DNA of 64,000 nt. Source: Lentinus brumalis (Eukaryota > Basidiomycota > Agaricomycetes > Polyporales > Polyporaceae). The DNA lies in the NCBI GenBank assembly GCA_001792895.1, contig MARA01000047.1:186001-250000 (forward strand), given 5' to 3'. Below the pieces are notes generated by a model. The model saw only the letters and a program-made list of their open reading frames with translations. It searched no databases and was not told the origin of the DNA. Below are positions 1 to 13,600 of this stretch, one piece after another. The translations under genes were made by a program, and so were the position numbers. The number at the start of each line of letters is the position of its first letter. Within the stretch, counting starts at the first letter, position 1.

Positions 1-1631
1 GAGGCTCGGGAGGGCGGTGTCGTCTGCGGCCTTGCTGGAGGAGTGGCGCGAGACGGGCGGCGAGGAACGGGCGGGCGGCATGGCAGGCTGGGGGACTTGG
101 GGAGCAGCCGGTGCGGCGGGGGAGGAGTATATAAGAGAGCGGGAAGGCACGCGACGAGGATCTGCGAGCTTATACGTAGCCGGGGCAGGAGACGCCGCCT
201 GTGGCCGGTTTGGAAATAGACAGGGATTGTCCAGAGGGAGATCTTCGCCTGGCTTCCCTTCCGACCGCCAGCGGGCCCCAATTCCAACGGATCCCCAGAC
301 CCATGGCCATGTCCCCGGCAGGACAAGCACGCACGCACGCATGGGGCGCCCGGCCGGGCTCGTTCCTCGGCCAGATGCCCATCGACGACGATTTCCGAAT
401 TCATATTCATTCTGCACGTCGCTGGTGGCGTCGTCCACACACGGGCTGCGCGCGGACGTACGTGATTCGCGCTGGATGCGATGCGCGCATGCCGGGAGCG
501 TCGACGCGGGCAGCCACATTCGCATGCAATTGTCTGCGAACGGAGGCTGAGAGCGGGAGAGAGAGACTGAGAGCAGGATCGCGGGTCGTGCAGCGAATCG
601 ACCGCTGATCTGCGCCCGGTCCGCCGGAGTGTTCCTCCCGGATGCGGGGTACGCCACGCCGACGATCTGAGCGCACATCGCCCGCGCATCTCGCCAGCCC
701 GACCCTCTCCGCTCCGTTCATCCCTCCGAGTCGCTCTCTGCGTACGACGACGGCGTTGGTCCCTCGTCGACGTCTCCAAGGGCGCGCCTTCCGAGCCCCG
801 ACCCGGTCTCGCGCATCCATGTCCATGGCCGATCTGACAATCCCCTCGCCCCCGCTCTCCCGGCGGTCTCGCTGGCAACCGCAAATTCGCTCCCTCCAGG
901 CGATCCCTGCACTCCGGCGGCACTCGTCTTCGCCTGCGTCTCCCTCTCCCGCTCCCGCTCCCGAACAGCGTGCAGCGAACGCACAGTCCATGCTTGTGGC
1001 GGCCGCATCCATGTCTCCCAACCACTCAGCCACGCTTCCCGAGTCCCCGCAAGCCTCAGCCTCAGCATGGACCCCTCGGGCACCTGGCAACCCCGACTGT
1101 CCATATGCATGTACCTGTCTGCGGCTCTGTCTCTATCTCTGTCTCTGTCTTGTACCTGTACCTGGCACTGAGGCGTAGGCGTAGGCGTAAGTAGCAGGCT
1201 TCCAGGCCACCCCGCCTGCAAGCATCGCGCATGACGAAACGCGCCCTTTACGCAAAAGGGACTGCCCTGAGCGACGACACCCACTGACGTCGTCACGCCC
1301 TCGCCCTCGCTCTGGAGCTTGTCAATATTGTCATATCGTCGACCTTCCCGGATTCGCGCGACTTGCATCTCGCTGATTCCCCCGATCGGAGCCGGACACG
1401 ACCCTCGCCCGTGCCGGGAAGGGGCTCGTTCGCAGTTCGCAGTTCGGAGTTCGCAGTTCGGAGTCTGCTCGCAGCCTGCTGTCGCCCTGTGAGACCGGCC
1501 GGCGCGTTACATGTTCCATGTTCCATGTTGCTGTTTACATCTTACATCTTACATCTCACATCTTACACGGTACCCGTTCGACTGGCGACTGGCGACTGGA
1601 GTTTACGACGCCTCACTAGTACCGAGTACTA

Positions 1632-1682
1632 TGACTGACCGACTGACTGACTGATTGACTGATTGACTGACTGACTGACTGA
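1632..1682. repeat. GACT/GATT tetranucleotide microsatellite
   Basis: About twelve units of GACT with a few GATT variants run without interruption. It is simple sequence with no sign of coding. Confidence 0.85.
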
Positions 1683-1772
1683 GGCTCGGACCGAGACTAG
1701 CAAGCACTCGCCGCCTCCTCGACGTTCACCGCCTCCTGCTCAGAACCTGGCTCCCGCACGTCATCCGATGCA

Positions 1773-1810
1773 CGTTTCTCGTTTCCCGTTTCTCGTCTCT
1801 CGTTTCTCGA
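1773..1810. repeat. CGTTTCTC-type short tandem repeat
   Basis: Four to five imperfect copies of an 8-bp pyrimidine-rich unit (CGTTTCTC/CGTTTCCC) in tandem. Confidence 0.75.
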
Positions 1811-1913
1811 TGCACGGAGGACCTGGACGACCCAAACCCCAAACCCGGAAGACGCACCCCCATATCCGACCGACGCCGGCCTGCCCGCCACGCGGATCTA
1901 GGGACCAGACCGC

Positions 1914-1960
1914 GATACACGATACACACGATACACGATACAGGATACAGGATACACGAT
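1914..1960. repeat. GATACAC/GATACAG short tandem repeat
   Basis: Six copies of a 7-8 bp unit, GATACAC or GATACAG, in tandem. Confidence 0.85.
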
Positions 1961-2170
1961 CTGCGCGCCCTCGAATCCCCGTTCTCAGATTCCAAACCCA
2001 GCACCCAGCACCCAGCACCCCGCACTGAACAAAGTTCAGCTCAGCTCACGGGGCACGCCCAAGCTCCGCGAGCCCCGCCCGACCATCATACATGTGCAGG
2101 TGTGTTCCTGATTTGCCCTCGAGCTCGCTTCCCCGCCCGGGGTGCCTGCCTGCCTGCGTGCCTGCGTGCC

Positions 2171-2197
2171 GTGTCAGTGTCAGTGTCAGTGTCAATG
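2171..2197. repeat. GTGTCA hexanucleotide repeat
   Basis: Four tandem copies of GTGTCA, the last variant, in an otherwise GC-rich non-coding stretch. Confidence 0.8.
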
Positions 2198-3265
2198 AGA
2201 CTTGAAGCTTGAGACGCGGGCGGGCAGGACGCCGGGTTACGTACGTGTGCGGCGACGTCGTCGTCGTCTCTGGACCGCAGACTGCAGGCCTCAGGACACT
2301 TGCGATTTGCTTCCTGCGATTTGCGTCCTGCAAGTTGCGTCCTGCGGTTTGCGGTTTGCGCACGTTATCGCACGCACTGGCAGGGTATTAGGGTATCTAT
2401 CTCGTTGTGCTGCTCGAACCTCGAGCCTCGAGCGCCGGAATGGCATCCCACGCACAAGCTCACTGGTGAGTGGCGACCGGTGACCAGGGCCCAGGGCCGC
2501 CGCTGCCGCTGCCGCCGACTCGGACGCAGCATCGCTACATCGCTGGAGCAAGCAAGCAAACGATGACATATCCGGATTCCGAGTCGTGCTGCGTCCCGGG
2601 GCAGGATCGCGCCGACGCGGCGCTGTGGTCCTGTGCTTCAGCCTTCCAGGACCCACGCTCATGCTGGCATGCTGGTATGCTGGCACGGGCGGGCGTACGT
2701 TGGGGCGAGCTCGGAGCGGGGCAATTCACTGCCAGTTGCCAGTGCCGGCGGCGGCGCACTCTCTTCTGGCCACGCGGTCTTCCTGGAACGCTGGAACGCT
2801 GGAGTCCGAGACCTTAGGCCTTAGATCTTAGACCTTAGACTTCTCTGCCTCGTTTTGGCCGGAGCTCGACGACACTGACGAACCGGGGAAGTTCGCGGCA
2901 CATCGACAGGCCGTGCGTGCATGTGCATGTGCGGTCGGATTGTGGGCGCATGCGAAGAGAATCGAGCGGCGAGCGGCGATTCGGGGAGCAAGGGCGTGGG
3001 CATGGAGAGCGGCGAGCAGAGATCAGGCCTCAGGGATCACCCCGACGTCGATGTCGATGTGCGTACGCCGATCCGTGCGATACATCGTCGACGTCCGGGG
3101 TGTGGTCGATCGGACGTATGCAGTGCGTCAATCATCCCGTCCATCCCGTCCATCCCTGCTGTGTCCCGCTCTGCGGCTGCTTTCTAATCGTGTCTGATCC
3201 TCAGAGTCTCAGACTCAGAGCTTCAGCACGGAGATACCTAGGTACCTAGGCGCGGTTGTCTCTTC

Positions 3266-3340
3266 CACGACCATATCTACGACCACGACCACGACCACAT
3301 TCACGACCACATCCACGACCACATCCGCATCCGCATCCGA
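3266..3340. repeat. CACGAC/CACATC hexanucleotide repeat tract
   Basis: About twelve imperfect 6-bp units (CACGAC, CACATC, CGCATC) run in tandem. The period is a multiple of three, so long frames open across it on both strands; these are not credible genes. Confidence 0.8.
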
Positions 3341-6300
3341 AGACGGCACGTCCACCTGGTGCCACTGTGTGGACGGGTCGCGCCGTCGGAGGCGCGGACG
3401 GACACAGAACACAGGGCACAAGATACAGGACAGAGGGAAGCGCGGAAGAGGGTTTGATCGCAGGTAGGGCACGTCACAGATCGAGAGACAGGTTTCGTGC
3501 ATAACATACGTACCACGAATCCGCTCATCCGTCCTTCTATCCAGATTCCAGATATACATACATATACTTACGCAAGTCAAGACCTTCTCCAGCTCGAAGC
3601 TCGTCCGTGTACGTATGCTATACGTATAGGTATAGTACACGGTTCATCGTCGTCCAGGGTCCTTCTTCTCGTGCACTCCGACCGCGTTCGAACTGTTCAT
3701 CCTCTTCCTGCCGCCCCAAATTGAATATTGAATCCCCACCAGGGCTCAGGCTGGGGCGCACCATGCCGCAGCGAAGATACCCCCCAGACCGCAGAACACG
3801 CCGCACCGCATACAACCAGCCAGCCAGTCCCAATCGCAATCCCAATCAAGAGTGGATGGACTCAGGAAGAACCGCGACCCTAGCCCTGCGTGAGAACCCG
3901 GGAGGGGATTGTCGCGCACGAGACCGCAGGTTAGCGTTAGCGTTCGGATTCGCTCGACGCTGATCGGCGGTGGGCTCAGGTCTGGCCAGTGATATGTATA
4001 TTGATAAGCCGCACTGAGTCACCGCTGACGAGTGTGGGTTGCGGGCGGGGATCCTCGTCTTCGCGCGTCGTCCGTTTTGGTCCTCAGGCTCGGAGGCCAT
4101 TCGTGCAGAGTGGATATCTGGATGGTGAGGATTGCGGCGCTCATGGCTCACCCAGAGCCTCTGAGCATCGAGCCATGCCCCGATCCAATCAATCCCAGTG
4201 TCAGTCGCGGTGCAGCTCCGACTGGCATGGCGGAATGCATGCATGATGCTGCGCCGGGGCCCCAGATTCGAGTGGACCCGGACAATTGACCGCAGCTACC
4301 GCACGCTTCCTCGTAACTCGTAACGTACAGTTTCGATCGGCGGCGAAGGATGACGCCGTCTCAGCTCAGCTTCTGCACCCGTGCGGGAAGGGCGGGGACG
4401 GGGTCACGGAAGGCTGGGAAGCTTCGAGGTTCGAGGTTCTGGCGTGTCTGTGTCTGCGTACAACAGCGAATGCGATTACTCTGACTCGAGCCTTGAAGCT
4501 TGAGGTCTGGACGCGTCCGTGCCCGGGAGCTGTTGTGTCGGTAATGAGTAACGAGTGACGAGTGACGAATGATGTCCGTGGACTAGTCTCAGAGTACACT
4601 GACTGCGAGAAAAAGCCAGACTGCGCCTGCCCCTTCCCCCTCATATCAATTCGACCTCTTTCCGGCCGTCGACGATCATGGCATATCAACCTATGACCGC
4701 TCCCCTTCCGGCAAACACCCAGCAATCGCGCTACACACTCATCGAATCCGATGCTCAGACTCAGGCTCAGACTCGCACTCGAGATCGGCGTTATGGAACG
4801 TACCCTCGGCCGCTCGAGCTGGGCAAGGGCTCCGAGTCGAACTTGTTCGAACGCCAATCCGTTCACACAAGAACTACTAGTACTACACATGGAGCGGAGA
4901 TGCTCTGATTCGCGGGAGGGACGGACAGACGGACACTCTGCACACGCAAGTACCCGCAGAGCCTCGGATCGGCGCCTTGTGCCCGGGCAGCGCACGTCCC
5001 GGGCTCTTCTGTGTGGGCGTCCTTGGGAAACTAAGCGGGTTATCCACCGTTCGCCATTCGCCATTCGCCATTCGCCCGCTAAATGAACGTCTGTCTGGTG
5101 TCTGGGCAGGGGAAATTGGAAAGAGGGTAGACCGGAGGTAGAAGCAACTCGGAGGCCGGAGGACGGGAGGCACGGGGCACGAGGCTGGGGTGAGCACTCA
5201 CCGGCGTATAATGAAACTAAGTATCCAGCGTGCACCCGTATCGCCATACCCGCTGCGACCTGCGGCCTGCGGGACCTGGGCCTGCATGTCCGAGCCGCCA
5301 GATCGTCGGAAGGGGCTCGATGGACGGATAATCGCCGCGACGCTCATATAAGTAAGTACTCTACAGTACCCGACTCGCGAGAACCCCTCGCGTCGGGACT
5401 TCACTGGGCTAGAAGCTAGATATCATAGCGAAGACCCGAATGAAAGTACTATATTACTTTCTGATCAATCGCGTACTCTGAGTCCGTAAAGTAAGTACTA
5501 AGAACACGCACTGGTACCATGGCCACCCACGCACGGACCACGCACAGAACACTGACACGGAGCACCCGCTTCGCGGCCGTCGATCGGATGTGTGCAATGT
5601 GCATGAGTTCATGAGTTCATGAATGCACGGAAGGATTTGCGTGACGCACCATTTACGTTTAGCGCAGACGCGCGCACACGGTCGGTCCTCGGACGTCCGC
5701 TCGGCTACTGCAGGCTACTGTCGACCGACCCTTCTGAAGTCTCTACATGGCTCCTGTAGGCTGGAAGCCGTCTATATCTCCCTACACCCCTTCCTCGTCC
5801 CGCCACTGTGGAGTGGGGACGGACGGACGCAGATCGTCCTCGATCGTCGCTTCCGGCCTGGGCTGCGGGCGTACTCTGCTGGTATGTGTAAGTAATGTGG
5901 TTGCGGTTGTGGTTGTGGATGGCGTATGCGGGGTGCACGTCGGCCGGTGTGTGGACGTCGCCGACGAATGACGAATGGAGATGACGATCCCTCCCGCGAA
6001 GACGAAGACGCAGGCGAATGCGAGGTTCGAACGGGGTGCGTTCAAGTTCAAGTTGGCGTCCCGGATGGGCAGTAATCCCGAGTGGCACTGGCACTGGTAC
6101 TGGACTCGGACGCCGGGTGCGATGTCGGACTCGATTGTGTCGTGACCGCGGACTTGTGGCAGGTGGAAGAGCTTAGACTCAGAGAACGCTGTCGGCGAGC
6201 TCGAGTGCTTCTGCAAGATGAGCGTGGGTGTTCCAACTTCCCGTGAACGTACCAGTACCGACATGGACAGACGACTCACGACTCACGAGGCGCAGCGGCG

Positions 6301-7230
6301 AAACTGGAAGATGTGCGTTGGCGTCCCGAATAGGCGTTGTTAGTATGTGGATTGTGTCACCTGTGGGAGAGAACGGTGCTGATGGTGAAAGCAAAGCGTG
6401 GATGCGAAGATTGGAGATACGGACGAAAGAGGCACGAGGAGGGAACCGCAATGTATGTAGGCGCGGAAGTGGACAAGGAGAAGGAGAAGGAGAATATAGC
6501 ACACAGAACACAGAAGACGGAACGTACAGAAGACGAAACGTACAGAAGACGAAACACAGAAGCCAGAAGACAGAAGACACACCGGCGGTGCGAGGAAACG
6601 AGCAGAAGCGTGCAATGTGCACAGACCCTCCGCGAATGGTCTATCGCGCCACCCGAGCCACGGCGCCGGGAGAGCTCGAGGGAAGTGGCAAATGGCAACT
6701 CGCAACTCGCAACTCGCAAGACAGTGACGCAAGACACAAGCTGGGAAAGCGGGGGCAGAGCGGGAGGACGCGCTTCTTCCGTCGACATCGGCGGAATGCC
6801 CGGGCGAGGATCAGGCTCAGGCATCTGCAAGCGCAAGTCACGGTAAATCCTGTGCTGCTGCCCGGTCCGGAGTGATTCGGATATGCGAGGGCGCGAAGGA
6901 GCGACTATGTAGGCCTACGCTTAGGGATCGCTACTTAGCGTCGTGCGCACGCGTCGCTGTCGACTCGGGATTGCGTCCCTGCATACTTGCTCGGGAGGTG
7001 CAGGCGCAGGCAAGGAGAGGCCTCTCTTGCGCGTACGCGTAAGTAATTGAGTACCCGGCTCGCCTACACCAACTTGCTGTTCGCTCCTCGCTCCTCGCGG
7101 CGCTGCTTATCTCGACAACGGACGCGAGGCGAGGCGGGAGCTTGACAAGTATGAGTAACTCAGAGGGACTCCGCGAGGCAGGTCTAGGTCCAGGTCTTCG
7201 CGGGAGATCACCCCAAGAACGCGACGAAGC

Positions 7231-7262
7231 CGATACGGATTCGGATTCGGATTCAGATTCGG
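7231..7262. repeat. GGATTC hexanucleotide repeat
   Basis: Five near-identical copies of GGATTC/AGATTC in tandem. Confidence 0.8.
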
Positions 7263-10200
7263 TGTACAGTCGGCCACTCGATCGGTATGGGACCGGGACG
7301 TGTTGGGGCACTCGGGAGTCGGGAGGGGCAAAGCTCAGTCGCCTCCGGTCGTCGGAGGCTCGAGGATCTGAGCTCGAGCGCGCGGAGGGAGGGATGGACG
7401 TCGACGGTCGCCTGCGCTCGGTACGTGGAGGACGGACGATGGTAGATGATAGATGGACGATGGTACATACATAGAGGGCGAGAGCCGAATACTGAGTGGT
7501 AGCTGTGGCGATGGATCATGCATCAATGCATCATGCACATGGATGGACACGTCGATGGATTGCCCGGAAGATCGCCTGCGTCGGGGTCGGGAGGCGAGTA
7601 GTGACTGGCGACTGGCGACCAGTAAGGCATGGACGGCTTGCCTGCGAGCGCGTTCCTCGACCTGGATGTTCACGTTCGCGTTCGCGTTCAATTCAAGCAT
7701 CGAACCTCAGAACGCGATGGAATGTGCTTGGGGCCTTGTGGCCGCGGGCGTGGATCCTGGGACGGCTCATGGTGCGAGTGCGGACCCAGTGCGGACCCTG
7801 CAGCAGCCAGGTCGGACCACTGACACTGACAGGCAGGTGCCCCCAGCGGACCACGTTCCATACCGCACGTCCAGGTCCGGGGTGGTACCGGTCCCAAGTA
7901 GAGTACAGTACTGACAGCGTCGTCGACGTCCCATACAAACTGTGTACGCGGCGGCAGGATCGGCAGGTCAGACAAGGTGCATCGCGGGTGCGTTGAGTGC
8001 AGCGCCGGGCCGCAGAAAGGCGAGGTCCGCATCCCAGATTCCCTTTCACGCACACGCTAATCCGCGGTGTCGTCGCTTGACAGTACTACTTGACACTTGA
8101 CACTGCTGACAGCTGCGGGGTACCTTCGCAGCCTCGCCCTGGGACGCTGACGTCGTCTGGGGCCGGAAATACCACCGCCATGCGCTGTTGAGTTGGTGGG
8201 ACCGTGCAGACTGCAGACTGCATGGCCAGCCCGCTGGAATGATCGTCGGACGTCCTCCTGGCCCTCAGACTGGTCACGAGCCGCCGAGCAGTGGACGTTG
8301 GTGTCCCGATGAGGCGGGGCACATACATACCCGGGGATGCCGGGCGGGGTGCGCACTAGGGCCGCGAGGGTGACAGGCGTGGCAGGGCAGCGGTTCAATG
8401 CCAGCGGCGCGACAGGCTGGAGGAGGGCGCGATAGGCGAGAGAACCGTGAACGGCGCATGTGCATGATCGATGATCCTCCCGCTGTCGGGCAGAGTTAGG
8501 GTTGCCGGGGGCGTCGAGGCGATCGCAGGACCCCCGGTGGGGAGGGGATCGCGGGGTGCGGCTCGCGATGCGAAGCTTGAGGGGAGCATCACCGAATCGC
8601 CAGAGAGACGAAACAAACGCGGGGGTCGTTGGACGGCGCTGGCCAGACGGATGTGAGAAGGACGTTGCTGGTTACGGGACGCGAGGGGCAGGGAGGGGAC
8701 GCCGCCGCCGCCACGGTGGACCAGCGAGGGGCGGCGAGGCGCGTGATGCGAGCTGGGGAGGTCGTTCTCGCCATCCCGGGTACCTGCGTTCGCATGCTAT
8801 CTGTGAGGCGTGTAGTGCAGAGCGTCAGCGCGCTGCATCTGGGGCGTCGTCGTGGTCGCAAGCAGACCAGCAGACGCAGGATCCCATGCCGGACGCCCGA
8901 GGATGGGATCGCCGCCCGGCACGGCGATCTACATGTTCCCCGGGCGGTCCTGGATCTCAGATCTCTCCCAGCGGCCGGGGCCCGGCCTCGGGCGACTTCC
9001 GAATTTGACAGGATGTGGGCGCCACGTCTGCAACTCCGCGACTCTTGCGCCGCTCCTCTTCGGCCTCTCCGACTCCTCTGCCGCAGCAACCCCGGCCACA
9101 GAACCCAAATCTCCTGCATCTTGCCACTCACCGAGGGGCTCTGCTCATGTCCTTTCTTGTGCTCTGATCTGCGCCGTTCACCCTTTCGGATGCGGCGCTA
9201 CGAGCCTGAGTTCTTAGTCAATTCGGTACCACGAGCGACATCCTGCTTACCACACTCGCGGCGGGCCTCCCTGGCTTTCTCAGCACTCCTTCGTACCGCC
9301 GCTGCAGATGCACGCGCCGCGCCGCGATGCACGCCCAATCCCGCACGTACGCACGTACGCCTCCTCCGCTCGCCGACCGGAACTCCGCTCGAAAGCCAAC
9401 AATGGTTATCTCCTGCGCCTGCGCATACAGAACGCCTCTCTGGGCCCTTGGCTTCTCCCGACTCCCCGTCGGAGCGACGGGCGAACTATGTGTGAGCTGC
9501 GTGCGTGGATTCTCACCCTCCGGTGGACCGTGCAAAATTTTGGCGTGCTGACTGACACAACTGGTCAGGCGGTACCCCCGTACGCGAGCGGGATATCCCC
9601 GTTTGACGCTACGTCCGAACCGTGCAGCGTATGCGTTACCGGAAAACGGTGAGTACTTCGGGGTCTCTCGCCGTACAATCGTCGTTCTGCTTACCCATTG
9701 AACCCGGGTATGTTATGTAGCGTCGCCGGTCGGGTACTGCACCGGGAGCTGACAGCGTTCGCCGACCTCCGACTGCCGAGCCCGTGTGTTGATCCTCCTC
9801 GATGCCGTCGAGCGTCGTCCGAGGAGCGTCCCGCCGACCGGGGAGGATGCCTCGTTATCAGATTCATGGGTAGCTCGGTTGAGCCGACCTGGTTCTTTGT
9901 CACTGTGAGCGTACCCACATCCGCGCCGTGGGTCCAAAATGCCTCAAGTTCAAGTCGATGGCGCTCGGTGTACGTTCGGTGCTGTCTCAGTCTTCTCCAG
10001 AGGAACGCGGCTGGGCCAATACACAGCAGTGTTGTGCCGATGCACATGCGGTCGGCGTCGACTATTGTCGACTTGTCGACTGTTGAATGTGTCGACAGTG
10101 GAGGAGCAGGTCGACCTGCACTCTCTCACGGCTGGCCAACTCTCAGGCACGCCATATGATTGGCTGTAGATTAGTCGCGAACGTGTTCAATCCAATCTTA

Positions 10201-10358
10201 TCTTCGTCCTGCCTCGCCATGCACTGACACCGACTTTCCTATTACTTACTTAGCTTCATCGATGGCTCGTGTTGCTCGTTCGTTCTCCGCGTGTACTTCG
10301 TGTACTTATAGTGTCTGCGACGGTCAATCCATGCAGACCATCGCTACTCGCCCCCACT

Positions 10359-10613
10359 ATGACCGATACTGCTCTGTACACTGAGACAGTCCTAGCCTAC
10401 AACAACAAAAGATCTTGGTTCCGACTTCAGTGCTACGACCATCCCGGATACGTCGACCGCCGGGAATACGCGTACGATGGTGCAGATAAGGTAAAGGTGT
10501 GGTGCAAGGCTTGTTTCAAGCAGCGCGTTGCGGCGGAGCAGGCTGAGGACGCACGGAGCGGCCGACCAGCTAGGGAGACCAGAGCGCGATTTTTGGTGTA
10601 TAGCCTTCCTTAG
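10359..10613 (+). CDS. Doubtful short protein with a Cys-His-Cys-Cys cluster
   Basis: From an ATG at 10,359 the frame encodes about 84 residues. It contains W-F-R-L-Q-C, then H-P, and 20 residues on K-V-W-C-K-A-C-F, so one Cys-His pair and one CxxC could bind zinc. I have seen similar short N-terminal modules in poorly characterised basidiomycete proteins, some linked to hAT-like transposons, but cannot name the family. The last fifteen or so residues look non-coding and the true 3' end may be a missed donor site. No partner exon is convincing downstream. It may be a gene fragment. An earlier in-frame start at 10,269 adds only unremarkable sequence. Confidence 0.3.
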   Translation: MTDTALYTETVLAYNNKRSWFRLQCYDHPGYVDRREYAYDGADKVKVWCKACFKQRVAAEQAEDARSGRPARETRARFLVYSLP

Positions 10614-13600
10614 TACCTTTATGTAACTGACATGTATTCACTACGTCGTTATTTTGTGGCTTCAAGGTCGACAAACTCGGTCGCATCGCACTCCGAGCTG
10701 CATGAGCGCTTCTATTTACCGGATTAGGCAACAGTCGCCGCCGATGTCTGCTTGGACATGGTATATCTTCATTGATTCGAGAGCGAGTTGCACCATTTTC
10801 CCCTCAGAACGTTCTTATTGGTCTCACATACGAGTTCATGCGTTTGGATTTGCTAAGCAATCAATGCCCCGCCTTCCTGAGGCTACTCGTCCTTCCGCTT
10901 CCATGAGCGCTTAGCTGGGCCCCGAAAAGGGGCGAAGGTTGACCTCTCCCGTGGGAAGGTGCACTGTGCACCGCGTCGCCTGTTCGCGTCCACCTGCCAA
11001 CTTGCCAACTCTGCCAACAGTTGTGTCGACCGGCACAACACTGATACACAGAGCAGGTCGTCCGGGAGAACTGTACGCCGCCGGGTTCTCGACGCCTCAT
11101 GGGCACTGGGAACGCGGCGATCTCAGCTGGAAGTCAGGCCGCAGGCCTCACGTCACGGCGCCCGCCGGAAGCCAGAAGGCAAGAAGGCCAGAAGGCGGGA
11201 TAACGCTGTACCTCCACCTCCACCTACGCATCACCCATACACATCACGGACGGGGTGCAGAGCACCCCAAGGCAAGGTGAGTATCTCCGTCGTTGTCACT
11301 GTAACGAGAGGACTGACGGGTGAGTCGATCATCCCTCGTACTAGTACCAGTACAGTATGCGCTGCGGACGCGGACGCGGACTATGATATGATGAACGGCT
11401 GCGTCGTGCGGACTGCGTGGAACGTGCAAGCGCGTGTTCGGAGAGGACCAGGCGGCACGCTAATCCACTTGGACCACACGTACACCGGATACGGCGGCTG
11501 CGTCCAGGTGAGCGTGGATAGCATGTACATATGTCCTGCGAGTCACCGTTCTTAATCTACTTGCTCGCAGCTACGCGCCGGGGAGGCCGTGGATGGTGCA
11601 GTGGCAGGCGGGCTGTACTCGTACAGTCCGGGACCGTGGTCTACGCCAGATGATGCGTCCATCACTCATCTTGCCGTCCTGGCGCGTCTGCGCCATAAGT
11701 AGGGCCCCGTCCCGTCCTGCTGCCCCACGCTGAGAGCAAACGACGAAGACAATACACTTTTACAGGAACCTCCCGAGTCCCGGCACCCCGCAGTCAATGT
11801 CATGCGGCGACGTCTTCAGTCTTCACGTCAGGACTCAGCGCGCGACTCGCAGGCGGGACAGAGATCATTGGCCGGACTCATCACAAGCCCCGGACTCTGC
11901 TGCGCGGATTGGCAAGGTGGGCATACGCGCGGTACTGTAGTCACCGTGTCTCGAGACTGACTGACTCGATGCGAAGCAGCTCACGCATGCGCTGCGAACG
12001 CTACTTATGGTATGCACGACTCGACATACATATGTTCAAGTTCCCCCCGTCCCGCGGACTTGGGAACAAGAGCAAGTCGCGTTGCGTTCTCCGCGACGAC
12101 CAGACTGGACAGGTACTTACTCTACAGTACGAGTACATGCCTCCGGAGCACACAGACATGCACCGACCCCGGACATGGCGGCTGCACAGCCCGAGGTGAG
12201 CCCACGCTCCTTGGATCTTGGATAAAGTAGCTTGGCCTGCACGACTGACATTTCGGACATGGGGTGAGGTGCGCCCGGGCCCGTTTCCAGCGTATGCGTC
12301 GGGGTCGAGCCATCGGTGGAGATGCGCACCGGGGTCCGCGCTTCGTGACCCAGGTGGCGAAGATTAGCCTATCGGGGACTTGCACACCCAGGCTGCGCGA
12401 AGGTCTTTCGAAGGGACGTCATATGGCAGTGGCATGCTCTGCACGGGCGAACGGCGGCGAACGGGAGCTCTTGAGGCTCGTAGCGCACATCCCGGATAGC
12501 ATGGCTGGTGTATGGATTCAGGTGAGTGTATACGCCTTTGTCATCGTACCTTCTTGTTCTTGTCGTTGGTGTTGTTGACGTGTCCCGCTGGCAGTCATGC
12601 GCTCCGATGAGCACCGCACGCGCACATGCATGCAAATCATCTGTGTCGACGGTGAATTCCGAGTCGTACACCCCATGGATGCGCTAAGTACTCACTGAAC
12701 GTCCTCCGCAAAGGCATCTGCCCTCCGAGGACTTTCGAAGGTCGAGCCCCATCGGACTTTGCGTGCGGCGCTTTATCGACGACTCGCGGCAGGAGCCTCT
12801 TAGCGCGCATGGTCGGCGACCGCCGTGCTGCGCCGTGATGCCTGCAGTCAGCGTTAACCCACGCTGCGCTCCCGCCACGCTCCCGCCCTGCACTGGTCCC
12901 TGGGTGCAAGGACCCCCGACCTTGCTGCGAGGACGCGGCGCCACGATTCCCTCGCCCTCAGCTGGCAGGCCTGGCGGCTCGAATATGTTGGGCAAGACTC
13001 GGACACGGTCAAGACTCAGTGCCGAAGATTGCTCGAAGTTAGGAGCGGATGGAGGTCTGGAGGCGATGTAGCGTACAGTACGTGTCTCGCACCTCTGATG
13101 ACCAGTCGACTCGCTCTGACGTGACGAGTGTGCAGTCAGCTCCTCAGCTGCGGCCGCTGCACCTTCGGCGTTGTGGCGTCCCGTGTGCGAGAGACTGCTT
13201 GCTATCGCACAGGTGGGCATCCGTTTGCGGGTGTCGCTGATATGCCACTGGTCTTGGTCAAGGCTGAACATCAACCATTCCCAGATCCTGTTGTATCGCC
13301 ACGAAGCCGCGAACGTTGAGTTGGTCGGGTCGAGCGAGGCGATCCGGATCACGCACGGTGCGAACTCAGTTGAGTGCTACGCTCGGACCCAATCCACGTC
13401 GGAGAGCGTCCGCCCCTCGAGTCTCCTCTGACTTCGGAGCGACCGTCGGTGTATACGGTGCGCATCTATGCTCTTTCAGGCCCGTTACGAAGTTTGACGT
13501 GACGGGTGCTGACCGCCCTTCCAGCGCCCACGGCCGTCACGGTCGGGCTCACTTGCACCCGCCGCCTCCCATCCCTCGCTGTGGCTTTCGGGACGCAGCG

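Larger units (their letters stand above)
1..9650. other. GC-rich intergenic tract with many short tandem repeats; no supportable gene
   Basis: No reading frame here has a recognisable domain or a convincing exon-intron structure. Open frames occur on both strands and in all frames because stop codons are rare in GC-rich sequence. The tract is dense in runs of 5-8 bp units repeated two to eight times (examples listed separately), plus patches rich in AGTAC/GTACT. It could be a gene-poor or subtelomere-like region, or degenerate repeat DNA; the sequence alone does not decide. Confidence 0.6.

Noticed and set aside
407..1368. Long overlapping frames of 178-227 residues on both strands in the first kilobases
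   Set aside because: Arg/Ala/Ser-rich translations of GC-rich simple sequence, overlapping in several frames, with no domain and no consistent introns.
11395..11702. Two-exon small gene with a GTGAGC...GCAG intron
   Set aside because: The splice sites are plausible but the peptide has no similarity I know and the first exon has no clear start; chance is as likely.
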